A stretch of 64,000 nt of DNA from Antedon mediterranea. Lineage: Eukaryota > Echinodermata > Crinoidea > Comatulida > Antedonidae. Below are positions 1 through 12,840 of the stretch, piece after piece. Location: contig NC_092675.1 of assembly GCF_964355755.1 (NCBI RefSeq), forward strand, positions 3,692,312-3,756,311, written 5' to 3'. Numbering within the stretch: the stretch's first letter is position 1; each line of letters begins with the position of its first letter. The position numbers were made by a program, and so were the translations under genes. The notes beneath the pieces are model-generated. The model did no database searches, was not told where the DNA came from, and saw only the letters and a program-made list of their open reading frames with translations.

Positions 1-194
1 AATGAAATGCTGTAGGCATTTCGTGTTAAAAGCGAATAAACATGTGTTTTAGGGTAATTTTGGGGTGCTGAATTCAAATTTGCTGTTTACCCGGCTCAAT
101 TTTTAGATCTTCACCCTTAAAATGTGAAAAACAAAATGGCCGCCATTTCAGACTTATTTTGGCTTATAACTTGACTTTTAAGTGACGTAGCAAG

Positions 195-400
195 TTTAAA
201 ATGGTGTCAGCCGCGTAACAAGGGGGTCTTGTCAGGGGGGGCAAAGAGGGGAAAATCCTTCCAGACACCAAGTACTTGAGCCACAGCCCCCCCATGGTGG
301 GGGCTGTGGCGAAGCGAATTTTGGTAAATGACACCCCTAGATCTTCGGAAATGGTACTCTCGCACATAAAATTCATGATAAATGGCGCCTAACTAGTAGT
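195..400. mobile_element. Fragment of a DNA transposon (G-rich TIR family)
   Basis: This stretch shares the words AGTA[C/T]TTGAGCCACAGC, CTCTCGCAC and CATGATAAATGGC with the left part of the element at 49499-51080 and, in part, with 5868-5960. It is G-rich at its left side, as the ends of that family are. No second end or target-site duplication is visible, so it is a fragment. The sequence to its left (1-194) includes a short ATGGCCGCCAT motif and TTATTTTGGCTTATAACTT, also seen at 3670-3690; otherwise nothing genic is seen. Confidence 0.45.
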
Positions 401-656
401 AGTTGGCCTGGAAATAACACTCCCATTTATTGCACAGCAATCAGCAAAATGATCGTACATTTTCCACCGTTAAAAACTCAGGTGACATAACATTTGAACA
501 TGTGAAAACCCAATCTAACATTGGATCCGCACCTGGCAAAGGTAGTAATTTTTCCGGTTTGAAGACTGAAACAGGGCCGTAACCAGGTTTGACGGCGGGG
601 TGGATCGTTAAATTGTTTAGTGGAACCATACCCTCGAATTTTTTTTTCTCTATAGT

Positions 657-2429
657 CAGGCCCGTATGCAGCATTTATAATGGGGGGGTGCGAGCAACAA
701 TGGCTGGGGGCCAGGGGGCCGCCAAGGGCCCCCGGTCAGGGTCCAGGGGCCGAAGGCCCTGGAAAAATTTGCGTTATTTGACGTTCTAAAGACTGATGTA
801 AGACTCTCTGTTGTGGCTTGGGCTAGTTGAACGATGGACACCAGAACTTAACGCTTTCATGAGATGAGGCCAACTCAGCAGGGGTGGCGCCAGGATCTTC
901 CCGACGCGGGGGCTACATTCCCCGACGAGGGGGCTATGCGAGCGAAGCGAGCATCACTAGGCTGAGGGCCAGGGGCCGCCAAGGGCCCCCGGTGGGGGTC
1001 CAGGGGGCGAAACCCCCGGAAGCAACGCGTTCTAGCGTCATTTGAGGTCTTTTTAATCAGATTTAGGGTAGCCATTTTTTCCATTTTTTATAATGCATAA
1101 ATAAAATACTGCGTGCAAAAAAACGGTGCGCGATGACGGTTTCAATCCATATTTTTCAATTTAAAAAATAAAAGTTCAAAGAAAATTTTGAAAAATAGAG
1201 TTGGAGGTCCCGGAAATTGGACTTATTATACTTCAAAACATGAAAAAAAATATATAAGTCCCTATCATGGGTTGTGACTGAGCTAAGAAATGTTTGAAAA
1301 ATAGAGATGTTAGGTCCCGGAAAATGTACTTCTTGTTCTTCGAAATACGACCAGCTTTATTGTTGGGGCTGAGCTAAGAAAATGTTTAAAACTAGAGCTG
1401 CAGGTCTTCAAAAAATTGCATTTTATACTTTGGAAACATCAGGCCTAGAGGCTTAAAAAACGCAAGCGTAGACCTTTTTCAGTCGGGGAAAAAAGTTTAT
1501 TCCTCCCAGGTGTATGCATGCGTACCATCTGGACTTCCGAGTGGTGAGAAATTCATGACATACAGGATATTGAAAATGTAATAACTATAGCTATAATGTT
1601 GGCTAAGCGAAAATGGCATGTTTTTTTGTTTAGTAATGGATGAAAAATTTATTTTAGGTGCCCCACGGTACAGAAGGTTACTTGTAAATTAAAAAATTGG
1701 TGAACAAACGAACAATTAACATAATTCGTTTTTGCTGTAGTGTAGCGTACGTCGACGCAGTACACGACGTAACCGTCGGTAAACTTCGCCTGGAAAATAA
1801 CACATTACACATTTTGGTCCCTGGATGAAACTTGATATCACGCGTCTCGACCCAACGTTGAACGATTCGTACAAAGAGATACCGCCAGACAAGTGCGTAC
1901 CTAGCTATTGTTTAGTAGTAAGTTAGATCGCTGGCAATAATGAATGCATATAAAGTGCATAATGTCACTCTGACGTACTCTCACGGTCAATGAAACGTCG
2001 CGGTTTTCTAGGCGCTGAAGCTAGCTACGAAGTGAACGCGAACGCTTTTTACTGTATATTATATTCCCCGACAAAAAGTACACGTGTTCCCTGACGTTAA
2101 GTTGTCTGTATTTCTCCAGCAAACACTTTACCGCGTACCGCGTACATGAAGCGCTAAGCTATTGCTTGTCGTCACATGATCGACTGCGCATGTTTTACAT
2201 CGAGTTTGTAGTCAGTTCAGATTCCGTAATTTAATTACCGGTATTTTTTCATTTTATATTAGCATATTTTTTTTTGTATACCATTGATAATGTAAATTTT
2301 GTATATATATAATGATATTGTCTTTAGTTAAACAAGACAAGAAAAAATACCAACCGAGGAAATAGTGGACCTTTTGGGACTTGGGGGGGTGCGTCTGCAC
2401 CCAACGCACCCCCCCTGGATACGGGCCTG
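657..2429 (-). mobile_element. TIR DNA transposon, copy 1 (inverted relative to copy 2)
   Basis: The element is bounded by terminal inverted repeats CAGGCCCGTAT[G/C]CAG and flanked by an imperfect 6-bp target duplication (TATAGT at 651-656, TATAGG at 2430-2435). It matches 39479-41110 in reverse orientation over its whole length. The difference in length comes mainly from about 130-150 bp near 1595-1725 that the other copy lacks. CAG ends are typical of hAT-like elements, but the 6-bp duplication is not the classical 8 bp, so the superfamily is left open. No transposase reading frame is seen, so it is probably non-autonomous. Short open frames inside it merely translate the GC-rich hairpin modules. 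Confidence 0.85.
690..1025. repeat. Two related GC-rich hairpin modules inside the transposon
   Basis: Two modules of about 75-95 bp (694-770 and 935-1022) share GGGCCAGGGG, CCGCCAAGGGCCCCCGG and a GGTCCAGGG[G]GC-GAA-GCCC stem. Each is followed by a TAGCGTCATTTGA- or TTATTTGACGTTCTA-like tail. GCGAGCGAAGCGAGC precedes the second. They can form strong hairpins. The same pair occurs in the copy at 39479-41110 (about 40735-40830 and 40995-41085), so the duplication predates both insertions. Confidence 0.7.
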
Positions 2430-3510
2430 TATAGGCCTATGTATGGCCGCAAATCGCATTTCCGGCTAAACTCTTTTGTTTATGAACTATATAATTTGGT
2501 GAAATTTCCAGCCCACGAATTTCAATTGCCGACCTTATTGCCGACCTTAAATTGTCAGAGGAAGGCATTCTCTTGCCGACCGAAACTAGGCTAGATCCCT
2601 CCTCCCTTTAAGCCTCCTAACAACAACATGGTACATTAAGGGATCGTATCATTGAGACTTTAACAGGCATATTCACCATCATGTGGTGTTTAGGTAACAA
2701 ACCATGGAATTAAGGTGATCCCTGAATTCACTCAACCATTGCATCTTGCACTTGCGTGAGCTGCATCCTTTCTCTCTATACTATCAAGCAGCTGGCTTGT
2801 CACACGCACGCAGAGACCTGTGTAGGGGAATACCCTTTTATGTCAAGCAAACAACTATGCTCTGTGCCACGATGTTCAGCAGTTATCAAATAGAATTTAT
2901 CTTGTAAATTTAGTGTTAGGTTTTTATATTTTAGTTAAAAATAATATACTTTATATTCTTATGTCGATTTATATTAATTAAATTTATTAAGGCTTGACTA
3001 GACCTGTAGTAAACAATCGTAGTGTTGTGTTAGTATGCCTGTGAAAGATTGAGTATTGGAGTGACAGCCAGCCACGAAAGTACGTTCATTTTGCTGATCG
3101 CTAGCGCGTTACATACGATTAGTAGGAGTACCTCCATGGTAGGAGTGTATTTTTTTAAGGTGGCCTCACACGCACAGCGTCACAATTGTGTATGAGATGC
3201 CCGCGATGGCGGCTTAGATAAAAGACGCCAAAAACCACAGTCAACTGACCGCATGTTAATGTACTGATAAGCAGTGCGTCTTCCCACCACGAGTTGTCAG
3301 TCAGGATTTTGTGTATTTCATATCATCTTACTTGAATATCATACTGTACTGTGACTCATTTGAAGCCATATCATATATCGTATATTTTATTCTTATCTTA
3401 TATTTTCTTTCTTCTATCCCTTCTTTGTATTTTATTTTATTTTTTTTACTTGTTACCCAGCCCGATCGAACGCTTCTCAACCCGGTAAAATCCGCCAGGG
3501 GGGTATTCCG

Positions 3511-3539
3511 CCCCCCTGCCCCCCCCCCCCCCCCCCCCC
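3511..3539. repeat. Poly(C) tract
   Basis: Six C, then TG, then 21 consecutive C. The opposite strand is a long G run that could form G-quadruplexes. The assembled length of such a tract is unreliable. Confidence 0.9.
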
Positions 3540-3555
3540 GCCTGTTACGCCACTG

Positions 3556-3825
3556 AATGGTGTCTATACCTATGTTTGTGATACTGAGGATTCCAAATAT
3601 ATTGTTATTAAAGTTGTAAATATTCTATTTCAGCCTCCATGTTGGAATTCAAGATGGTCACCATTTAAAACGTATTTTGGCTTATAACTTAACATATAAG
3701 TAACATAGTAGGTTAGAAATGATGTCTATACAGTACCTATGTTTGTGATACTGAGGATTCCAAATATATTGTTATTAAAGTTGTAAATATTCTATTTCAG
3801 TCGCCATGTTGGAATTCAAGATTCA
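3556..3825. repeat. Direct duplication, period about 165 bp
   Basis: The segment starting GTGTCTATACCTATG, through GATACTGAGGATTCC and TATTCTATTTCAG to GTTGGAATTCAAGAT, occurs twice (about 3559-3653 and 3723-3821). Between them is ATGGTCACCATTT and TATTTTGGCTTATAACTT, a module also seen near 140-175. Confidence 0.8.
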
Positions 3826-4411
3826 ATACAACAACAACGTATTTATATCAAAACATTTCTCGGAATAGAAATAGATTGTAAAATTGGTAAAAAAACAAAC
3901 ATGTTAAATGTATACAAACAACAATTGATAAAGACATCAGTATAATAATAATATATAAATTGAGAAAACTGCTAAAAAGTAGTGTATAATTTATTTTATT
4001 TATGCATTGATATTACCATATTGTGATTGTTGTGAAATTTGGGGTAACACTTATAAAAGTACAGTACAAAATGTTTACAAAAAAAAGGTACTGTAATTTA
4101 TAAAATTATCAATAGTGTAAGATGATAGCATTAGCCCATAGTAGTAAATGATACTGGATACCAGAGGAAGTAGAGGTTTCGTTTTGAGGTTTTTTCATCT
4201 ACAGTATTATATATAATGCCTTCAATTCAGAATAAGGAAATAGAATTAAGCTTCACGGCCAAAATGATAATAGAGGACTAAAACAAAGTGGAATGCGTCA
4301 ATTTCTCATGCATTTATTGGTGAAAAACACGTTTAATCTCAATATATTTGTTAATTTGTCAATAATTTCGTAATGGAATCCCAGTGTTGTAACGGTGTAA
4401 ACGTAAAATCG

Positions 4412-4552
4412 ATCAGCAGTGATATTTAATATCTCTTTCTTATTTTCATGGCATTGAAAATTATAATAGATTGGGTAAGCAAATACTAATCAGCAGTGAT
4501 ATTTAATATCTCTTTCTTTATGGCATTGAAATATTATAATAGATTGAGATAT
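4412..4552. repeat. Direct duplication, period about 77 bp
   Basis: ATCAGCAGTGATATTTAATA and ATGGCATTGAAA...TATAATAGATTG occur twice in tandem with small indels. Confidence 0.8.
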
Positions 4553-5867
4553 TTTTCTTTGGTTTCTTTATTTAATTCCACACCAAGATCATTGATCCAT
4601 CAAGGCGTTTAATGAAACAAATTGTGAAGATATTGACTAATTCCAAATGCTGCCATTTACATTCCTTAAGTAACGGATAGATATATTATTCAAACATAAT
4701 ATATTGACGGATAAAAACATGTACATTACAACTCCACTCCCAAAGACTTGTAATAAGACTTTGTTTATGTAGCGCATCTTGTATATGATTATGTTTGTCT
4801 TGTGAACAGGATTGCCACCTTTAAGAAGGATAGTGAATGAATTCGCTTATGGCTATCATTGGCAACTTGCCTAAATATATAGGCCTAATAACAATTTTTT
4901 TAAATAAAAAATTAAAATATTAATGTGTATTATTAAAATAAATATAATCATACCTTTATCAACTGACTATGTAGTTTACCGGTCAGTGTGTGTAATCTTT
5001 GTTTTAAAAACACGTATGGTATTTTTTGTTTTGGTTTCAAATTTTCTTGACTTGCAAACATGGCATCTGTAATATTCGGATCGTTGTAATTTGTTCCATA
5101 CATTCGTTTTCTGTATCATCAAAAAGAAAAAGAAAAGAGTAAATTTATCTAAATTCCTGAAAGTATAATTTGGCAACAATAAACCAATTGTAAATCAGGA
5201 ATTAAGAACATTGCCTAATCACCATATTAAACTACCAAATAAATACTCAGAAATAAATATATACAGGGGCAAATGAGCTAAGCCTTAAGTCCTAGGATCA
5301 AGGTAAGTTTTTTTTTCTTTCTGTTAATTGTATTGCATATTTTAAAGGTCTTTAAAAAAAATATTTGAAGCCTATTTGTAGCCGAAATACTAAGCGTACA
5401 CTCTCTCTGGGCTAAACCATTAAAAGACTTTAATTAACTTTAGGTTTTCTTTTCATTTTATTATATTGTTTTGTTTTAATGTATACTACATTACCGTATG
5501 TATTTATATATTATGTTTCCATATTATGTATACTAGACAGCTTTAATCAATTAACTAACTATTTTATTGATGTAGGCCTAATGTATATTAGTATGTATAA
5601 TTTCATTTTATTTTTATTCTGATATAGGCCTATTATTATTTTTTTATTTTTTTTATTTGTAAAATAGATGAATCATTAATTTATATGTGCCACCAATATA
5701 AAGGTGATTTCTTTGAAACAATAGCATTTCATTGTTGTGCTTGAGATCGTTAATTTCAAGATTAAACAATAATATAATACTATTTATTTTACACGCCGTC
5801 ATTTTGATATATTCTGTACAAATAAGGTTATTTCTGTGCGCGCAAGTTCACTCAGAATTCGTTCCAT

Positions 5868-5960
5868 TTTTCCAAGCAGGGGCGGTTGCAGGACTATTTT
5901 AAGAGGGTTTCCCAAAGAAGAAACTAAGTATTTGAGCCACAGGACCCCCATCGTGGCTAA
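5868..5960. mobile_element. Transposon end fragment
   Basis: GCAGGGGCGG followed by AGTATTTGAGCCACAGGACC resembles the left end of the element at 49499 (TGGGGCGGATCCAG ... TATTTGAGCCACAGCC). Only the terminal portion is present. Confidence 0.45.
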
Positions 5961-8683
5961 TAGTAATTAATCGTCAGGTAGGTGTGGGCCTAATATAGAT
6001 TTTAGGCTATATTGAAACAATTGGTAGATAAAAAAAATTCACATAGTACATCATCTTATAGTTCAAACAATACCCCTTTTCTACACTGGTAAATAAAATA
6101 AATGCACAGCAGTATTTAAGGCAGTTAATTACTTCTTTTTCCAATTTTATCAACAAACATTCAACAATGATAAAACAAAATACAAAATAATATATTTATT
6201 TCCTTTCCTTAGGCATATTGCCAAGGCTACTAATAGATTTGTTCATAATTATTGCATTTTGCCGGGGGTTTCCATAATTTAAGGCCAAATCATAATTGTG
6301 CGTATAGTTTTGTATTTCCGACAGGTGTAGTATTCTATTTATCTTCACTTCCGTACGTCCGTAAATATTAGGCCGAATTTCCGTAGTAATTTATGGACGT
6401 TCGGAACTTTGAAATAACCGTGTTAGGCCCTATACCGATACCAGAGCAAAGTTTGCTTGAAACTTAATTATGTGGGGGTATATATTACATAGGCTTATTT
6501 GCCTCTTGTGAATCACAGTCAGTTATTCTTTGAAGCCCAGAATAGTCCTTATTTGAGCAATACGTTCACATAATAATGTTGCGTTTACGAAGTCATATGG
6601 AAATACGTTCCAATGATTAATTATTCTCTAGCTAAAAAGGTGTTTCCAACCCTTTCCTTATTACAGGATTATATAATTTCAACCTACCTAAGTTCGACGA
6701 GATTTGAATGATTTTTTGTCCATGGTTGTAACAGTAATTCTATAAGGTCTTGTTTATTAGTAAAATTATGGCCCAGGTCTTCAATAAAAACATATTTTTC
6801 CTTTTTTTTCGGCAAAGAATATGTGTACACTGCGTTGACCGCTGTTGTCGTATACGTCTTATGTATGTCACATGTGCATTGCTTCTCGACTGGTGTATTT
6901 CGGGTAATGGCATTTCTGTATTTAGTAATAAGAAAGATTCGACATTGATCTAATTTTCTTATCAATATTAATTTACGTAATTACACTGAAGATACAGAGT
7001 CAACCACCCATCATAACCAAACAACCTTTACCAACTTATGCCTAAAATACCTTCCAACTCAATACTTTTACTTTTGTCCACGTGCTGTTCCTGGCCCACA
7101 CCGAACAACATGTCAAATTCCACCAATTATCCAGAAACTGGACACGGTGCTTGGCAAAATATATTGTTTTCCGTAAAACTTCGTATTTCAAACAAATTCA
7201 TTGAAATATGTTATCTTATTTCTTATAATTCATTGTGATATATATTTATTATATGCCCTATACAGCTTACTGGTTCATTGCCACTTTGTAGACGATAATA
7301 ATTACTCCAATTAATATAAACCCATTCCTTATATCTCTTGATTTCTTTAAACAGCGTGCCATCGTTATTGATACTGGAATTTAACTAAATAGAGAAAGAA
7401 GAACGAAACAAGATTAATAATGATAAAAAAATATCAATTATTTTATTTTATCAGAAATTAAGAAATGGAAATTAAAAATGGAAATATACCGTAACTCAAT
7501 ATATCGACTTTTAAGATTAAGACAACATTTTCTAAAGATCTATGTCTATCAAAGGACAGATTTTATATTTATTTCTTTTTTCTATTTAAAATCTTCAAAA
7601 GAGTGATACAGTGATAACAAAAATATCTACAAATCATCCATGTATGAACTAATCGTTACAAAAACGACTTTACCTTTTCACAAATTCAATACAAAAATAT
7701 GACTTAATACACAAATGGCAATGATCGAAGTACACAGGTTTTTATTCATTCGAAAGCCATCAGATTACCCCGTGTTTGGGACCAACTTCCCAGATCATCG
7801 ACATATTCTGCAGTCCTAGAAAGCCCTTAATATTTGTAAGATTTGCAATGTGTAATAGTATGATATTATCTTATAATATTGGACTCAAAATGCTTAAGAT
7901 TATAAGGTTAGTTAAATTGTAATACCCCGTTATGATTGATTATGAATAAAAGTTAAATGACCCACCAACAAATCTCTCTTTTTCTTTAGATTGGTAAACA
8001 TACTTAATGTATGGTGATGATGAAACCTAATTTATTATAATATTTTTGACATTCTCCGATAAACAGTATAGGCCTGCAGATGACGCAGCCAATTCTTGGT
8101 ACTGTATCTGTGAGGAGATACATCACTGGAAATTGACGACGCTAAGCAGATATATAGCTTACGTGTTCATCTTCATTTTGATAGCCTACCGTATTTGAAA
8201 TATGACGATAATCGATAACTAAACATTTTCATCGTAGAACTGAAGGCCCACCACTTAATTTGATAATAACATTTTCACAAGTCCAATCAAAGAGTCATGA
8301 TTAGTATAATAGCATTATTATCGACGATACAACGATGTTATTGTTCTTATTGATCATGACATCATTTGATTTCATCAAATTTCACTTGTTATTATGCAAC
8401 AAAAAGGTATGTTTGTCCAGGGAAATTCCACTCTTCCATGGTTTATCTATAATGCATTGTTGATCATTATCGTTCTAGTATAATTAGGCTTCTTTAATAG
8501 TATGATTACCATACGGTACGGATCAACAATTATTTCTTAGACAATAGTCATCTCCGAACATGTAGATTTTGTTTAGAAAATGAACTATTCATGTGTAGTA
8601 ATCAAATAGTAATCATAGCTTATATTGAAATTATTATTGTGACACTTCCCTGATATACCAGTTTGTTTTGTTCTGTGTTATAG

Positions 8684-8709
8684 CATAGAGATATTATAAT
8701 ATCTCTATG
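8684..8709. repeat. Perfect 26-bp palindrome
   Basis: The two 13-base arms (CATAGAGATATTA and its reverse complement) abut with no spacer. A looser palindrome with 14-base arms and CCATGG near its ends lies at 9011-9044. Confidence 0.9.
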
Positions 8710-10407
8710 GTTATAGGTCTGGAATTGTAAAAATTGTCATGCTAAAACTTTCAGAATGCAACGACCAACAATTCCACGACAAATTAAAAACAAAACTTAG
8801 AAGAAAAACATTATAATCGCCATTTTCTACCAAATTTACCATGTTACTCACACATGACCCTTTTAGAATGGTTTAGTCGGGCCTTTGTGGTAGGACAATT
8901 TACTCAGTATCACAGTCTTTCCTGATTTACCTGATTTGAGCAACTTCGAACAATCTTCCAAAGAATTGGTGCCAAGATCTGTACGTGAAATGTGCAAAAG
9001 GTTACATTTGAACCATGGAGGTATGTATTTATATCTCCATGGTTGAACTGATTTTAATTTAAACATGGTGTTCATGACGAATACTTTCTGTAATCATCTA
9101 GTGTGAGCGTTTTTTGTAATATTATAACAATAGCATGCCTAACAAAGTTAAGCTAGTTTCAATTCCGTTTTTATAAAGTGGTTAAATACACTGAAAGGCT
9201 AATTCTTTGGACATTGACTTTTTTCTGATAATAGTGCCTTGCGTCCACGCCAGATTACTCAACCAATAATACAATTGTTATCAAGTCTTCACAATAATGA
9301 CCTTAAATTAAAGCTAGCAAAATTGAATATAAATGTTCGCATACATGTAGATATTTTATATTATAAATGTTCGCATTGTAGAATACTGTAGTAGGTGTCA
9401 AGTCAGGCAAATAAATCATTTAAAATTTTCCATTTTTTTTCGAATGTTTCCACCAAAGTTGCATTTTTTTTAATGAATAACTTTCTATATTAGATTTTGA
9501 TTTAATATAAATTAATCATAGGTCTTTCATCATTGGTTACTTTAACTCTACGTCGATTCATTGCTTAAAGTAAAATATGATTTAAAGCACTATAAAACGG
9601 ATCAAAACCAAATAAAATATGCTGTCTCTGAAATTGGAAGTATAACCTTACACTTGTTGATAATACAATCAAAATTTCGAAACTGGCTAATTACATATTT
9701 ACAAAAATGTGATCCACCGATCAACTGTTTACAATTGGGAAGTTTATTTTTCTCTTTCCCAATTAACTTCAGGAATTTTTTGTGATGGTTCGGTGTAATA
9801 TTTTTGTTTTGTATATTGTGTAATTTGGAAATAGGCCTCCAAATTGATATAGCGGTCTTACCCTTTCCTCCCATTACAATTTCACAAATCCCGGTTTGAC
9901 TTTTAAGGCTTGACAACATCTATTCATGGAATATATTGTATTTAGGCCTAATACTGAAATATACATAATGCTACTTACCGTACTGTTAAATATCCGTTTA
10001 CACTTCTCGCAGACTTAGAGGTGATCAGGGTGAAAACGGAAATGCTTTCGGTAGATCAATACGCATGCGTCACAAATGTATTGTGTATGTGAAAGGAACC
10101 GTGGCCAAGTTATCATCATAAAATTAATGTTTTCCTTTAATGATTCAGTCTGTCATGGCCTACATGATGCCGTCGCTAAGATTGACAAAACACTTGTTAT
10201 TTGGAAGTGGCTGTTACCACAGGGCAGGGCAGAAAATTAGATATATTATTTATTTAATTTTTGTATCTTCATTTGATTCTCTATGCTACAGTTAACCCAA
10301 ACTGAGATACCATAGTCCATATGGTTGTATTATGCTTAGATCATGGACCTATAAATTAGAATAGGTCCATGGTTAGATAAACTTTTATAAAATGGTGACT
10401 TAACAAA

Positions 10408-12790
10408 AGCTTAATAATAATAATTTATTTGGAGATTACACTTTTACAACAGTGGCACTCGATCAAATGGAAGGTGCATCCAAGAGAAATATACAAAAAA
10501 AAAAAAAAAAAACATGATATAGAAAATAACAATTACAATAAAAAGTCGACGTAGGTCAACATGTCAAAACAATTCAACTACAGTAACTACAATACCATTG
10601 AACTGACACCTAAAAATACAAAATTACAAGAAATAAACATATAGAATAGGTAGGAACTGTACAATATAAAATGAATTGGGCAACAACAATGTAGACCTAA
10701 CACTATAATGAGATAGATATCAATCATTTAGTGAGATAGATATCAATCATTTAGTTTGATTGATATGAACATTACTCGCCTAGAACAATACATCTGTGTG
10801 CCCAAGCTCTTTTAACATAGTGCTTACAGTAACAATCAAAGATATTTGATATGGAATCGACGTCATACATATAATGATAGTAGTTATCAGTTCCACCTAA
10901 TACAAGATTTAATTTGGTGTTCAGGTCACCAGAGATAAAATTTTCCCATACATCTAAATGATTGATATCGATTAACATATATTCTAATTTGGTATATTCT
11001 TCAATCCTTATGCCATTGAGTTGGTTACATGTGAATAGAAAATGTTGAATGTCTTCTAAACCATTCTTACACATTTTACAGATACCATCATATTCAGGAA
11101 GCCACTTACAACTCCTGTGACCTAAAGGAAAGGTGTTAGAACGTAGTTTGAATTTGAGGCTAGAGATCCTAGAAAGTCTGTACAATCCAATAAATATTTT
11201 TCAAGGCACGGATTAGACTTAATAAGAGAGTATGTCTGAAGTGACGATTTTCTTAGCATTTCACTTTTCCAAAATGCAATGTTTGTGTCATGCATTAACT
11301 CTTTAAATCTCTTAACCCAATGACTATCAGAGTCATTGCCAAGGTAGGAAGTTTCGAAAATTGAGTCAATGTCCATATTAATAGACGCACACGTCTTAGC
11401 AAAACTGGGAATCAGTTTATAGCGTGGTTCTACATTTGTAGTTGAACTTAGACACGTATTAAGCATAAAGTTAGGCCAACGGTGTTTATCCATGTTCATT
11501 ACATAATTAATAAATTTGGCTCTAGATATATCTTGAATAACTTTAATTGGAACCCACCCTAATCCCCATACAAGGCCTCTTTAGGTGTATTTCTACTAGC
11601 TTTTAAGATGTACCGCGCCATTTGTAATTGAAGTGACTCAATTTTATCCATATCTTTCCTGCTTTGGCTAACCCACACTGAACAAGCATAATTTATTGTA
11701 GGAAGAGCAATTGTTTTCCATAGAATGTCACCATAGAAAATTCTACTAAAATTATCAAATCGGTCTATAATTGACTTAATATAAGCAATGACTCTATTGC
11801 CTTTATTGATGATTTGGTCGATGTGAAAATGATCTGAAATATTTCTTGATATGTAAGTACCAAGATATTTATAGGTTTCAACCTCAGAAATATATTGATC
11901 GCCCAATTTCCACATCTTATTGTTTATGCGCTGTCCAACAATAAGGACCTTCGACTTTTCATGATTAAAATTTAATTTCCATGACTTTGCAAATTTAGAT
12001 GCTAGATTGAGCATCTCACTCAGATCATTTTCATTGTTTGCCATAAGTACAACGTCGTCTGCCCAAAAAAGGCTACCCATGCATACATTATAAATACGAA
12101 CACCTAGATCATGTTTTTTGAGTAATTTGGTAAACTCGTGCATAAGAATACAAAACAAAGTCGGTGATAAAACACATCCCTGTTTAACTCCTCCATCAAT
12201 ATTAAAGAATTTAGTGTCTATTTTACCAAATCTTACTTTACCTTGCACATCGTGATATAAACTATCGATTAATTTCCATAGCCTACCTCTAATCCCAATA
12301 TTCCATGCTGCCATTAGCATTCCTTCCCTCCAAACCGTATCGAATGCTTTTTTTAAATCTAAGAAAGCCATGAAGGTTTTTTTCCCTTCAAGCAGACGAC
12401 AGGAAGCTATGCTTTTGAGGGTAAATATGTGATCCTCACATCGTCGCGAAGGTCTAAACCCTCCCTGTACTTCTGACAACACATTTTTATCTTCCAGAAA
12501 GTCAGAAATATTGTTTGAAATGATTCGGTTAAATATTTTCGAGATACATGGAGTAAGGGAAATCCCCCTGTAGTTATTAAGATCCCTGCGGTCCCCCTTT
12601 TTATGAACGGGCACAATAATACTTTTATTCCAGTCATTTGGAACTTTTTCTAAAGCAATTATTCTATTAAATAAAGAAAGGATTGACATATTCAAACATT
12701 GACCACCATTTTTTAAAATTTCATTAGTGATCGTGTCAATTCCAGGTGATTTATTGTTCTTTGACCTCATTAAAATCTCGAGTTATTGTA
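10408..12790 (-). mobile_element. 5'-truncated, decayed non-LTR retrotransposon (LINE)
   Basis: A reverse-transcriptase region runs right to left on the minus strand. It is followed by a C-terminal cysteine/histidine motif, an untranslated tail and a short TTA-type simple repeat at the 3' end near 10410-10425. The 5' end is cut inside the reverse transcriptase at about 12785, so the endonuclease is missing. A tail of short repeats rather than poly(A) fits CR1/L2/RTE-like clades better than L1, but the clade is not determined. An internal A-tract lies at 10497-10512. Confidence 0.9.
10772..12770 (-). pseudogene. LINE reverse transcriptase, frameshifted
   Basis: The main open piece (11559-12770) begins with the conserved KSPGIDTITNEILK segment and continues through NNYRGISLTPCISKIFNR, the palm motif MAFLDLKKAFDTVWR, the GGVKQGCVLSPTLF segment and the catalytic LFWADDVVLMA motif, in which W occupies the usual Y/F position. 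It then shifts frame near 11558 (after ALYGD) into 11122-11499. It shifts again near 11185 into 10772-11185, which carries CKMCKNGLEDIQHFLFTC, the C-terminal zinc-knuckle-like motif of many LINEs. At least two frameshifts and the missing 5' part make this copy inactive. The family would reverse-transcribe its own RNA at a nicked target. Confidence 0.92.
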
Positions 12791-12840
12791 TACTCTTTAA
12801 TGAGCGGAAATAATGTCGCTCAGAATGTTTACCAAGTAAT

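Larger units (their letters stand above)
2436..10405. other. Gene-free interval with repeats
   Basis: No conserved coding exon is recognised on either strand here. Open frames are short, AT-rich and without family resemblance. What is visible: a poly(C) tract (3511-3539), a direct duplication (3556-3825), another direct duplication (4412-4552), a transposon fragment (5868-5960), a perfect palindrome (8684-8709) and a CCATGG-containing hairpin (9011-9044). The remainder is unremarkable AT-rich sequence. Confidence 0.6.

Noticed and set aside
6684-6965. 93-codon open frame with several cysteines
   Set aside because: No family resemblance, fully overlapped by an antisense frame, and no supporting promoter or splice signals.
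9602-9919. 105-codon minus-strand open frame
   Set aside because: Low-complexity, AT-rich, overlapping another open frame, no recognisable motif or splice context.
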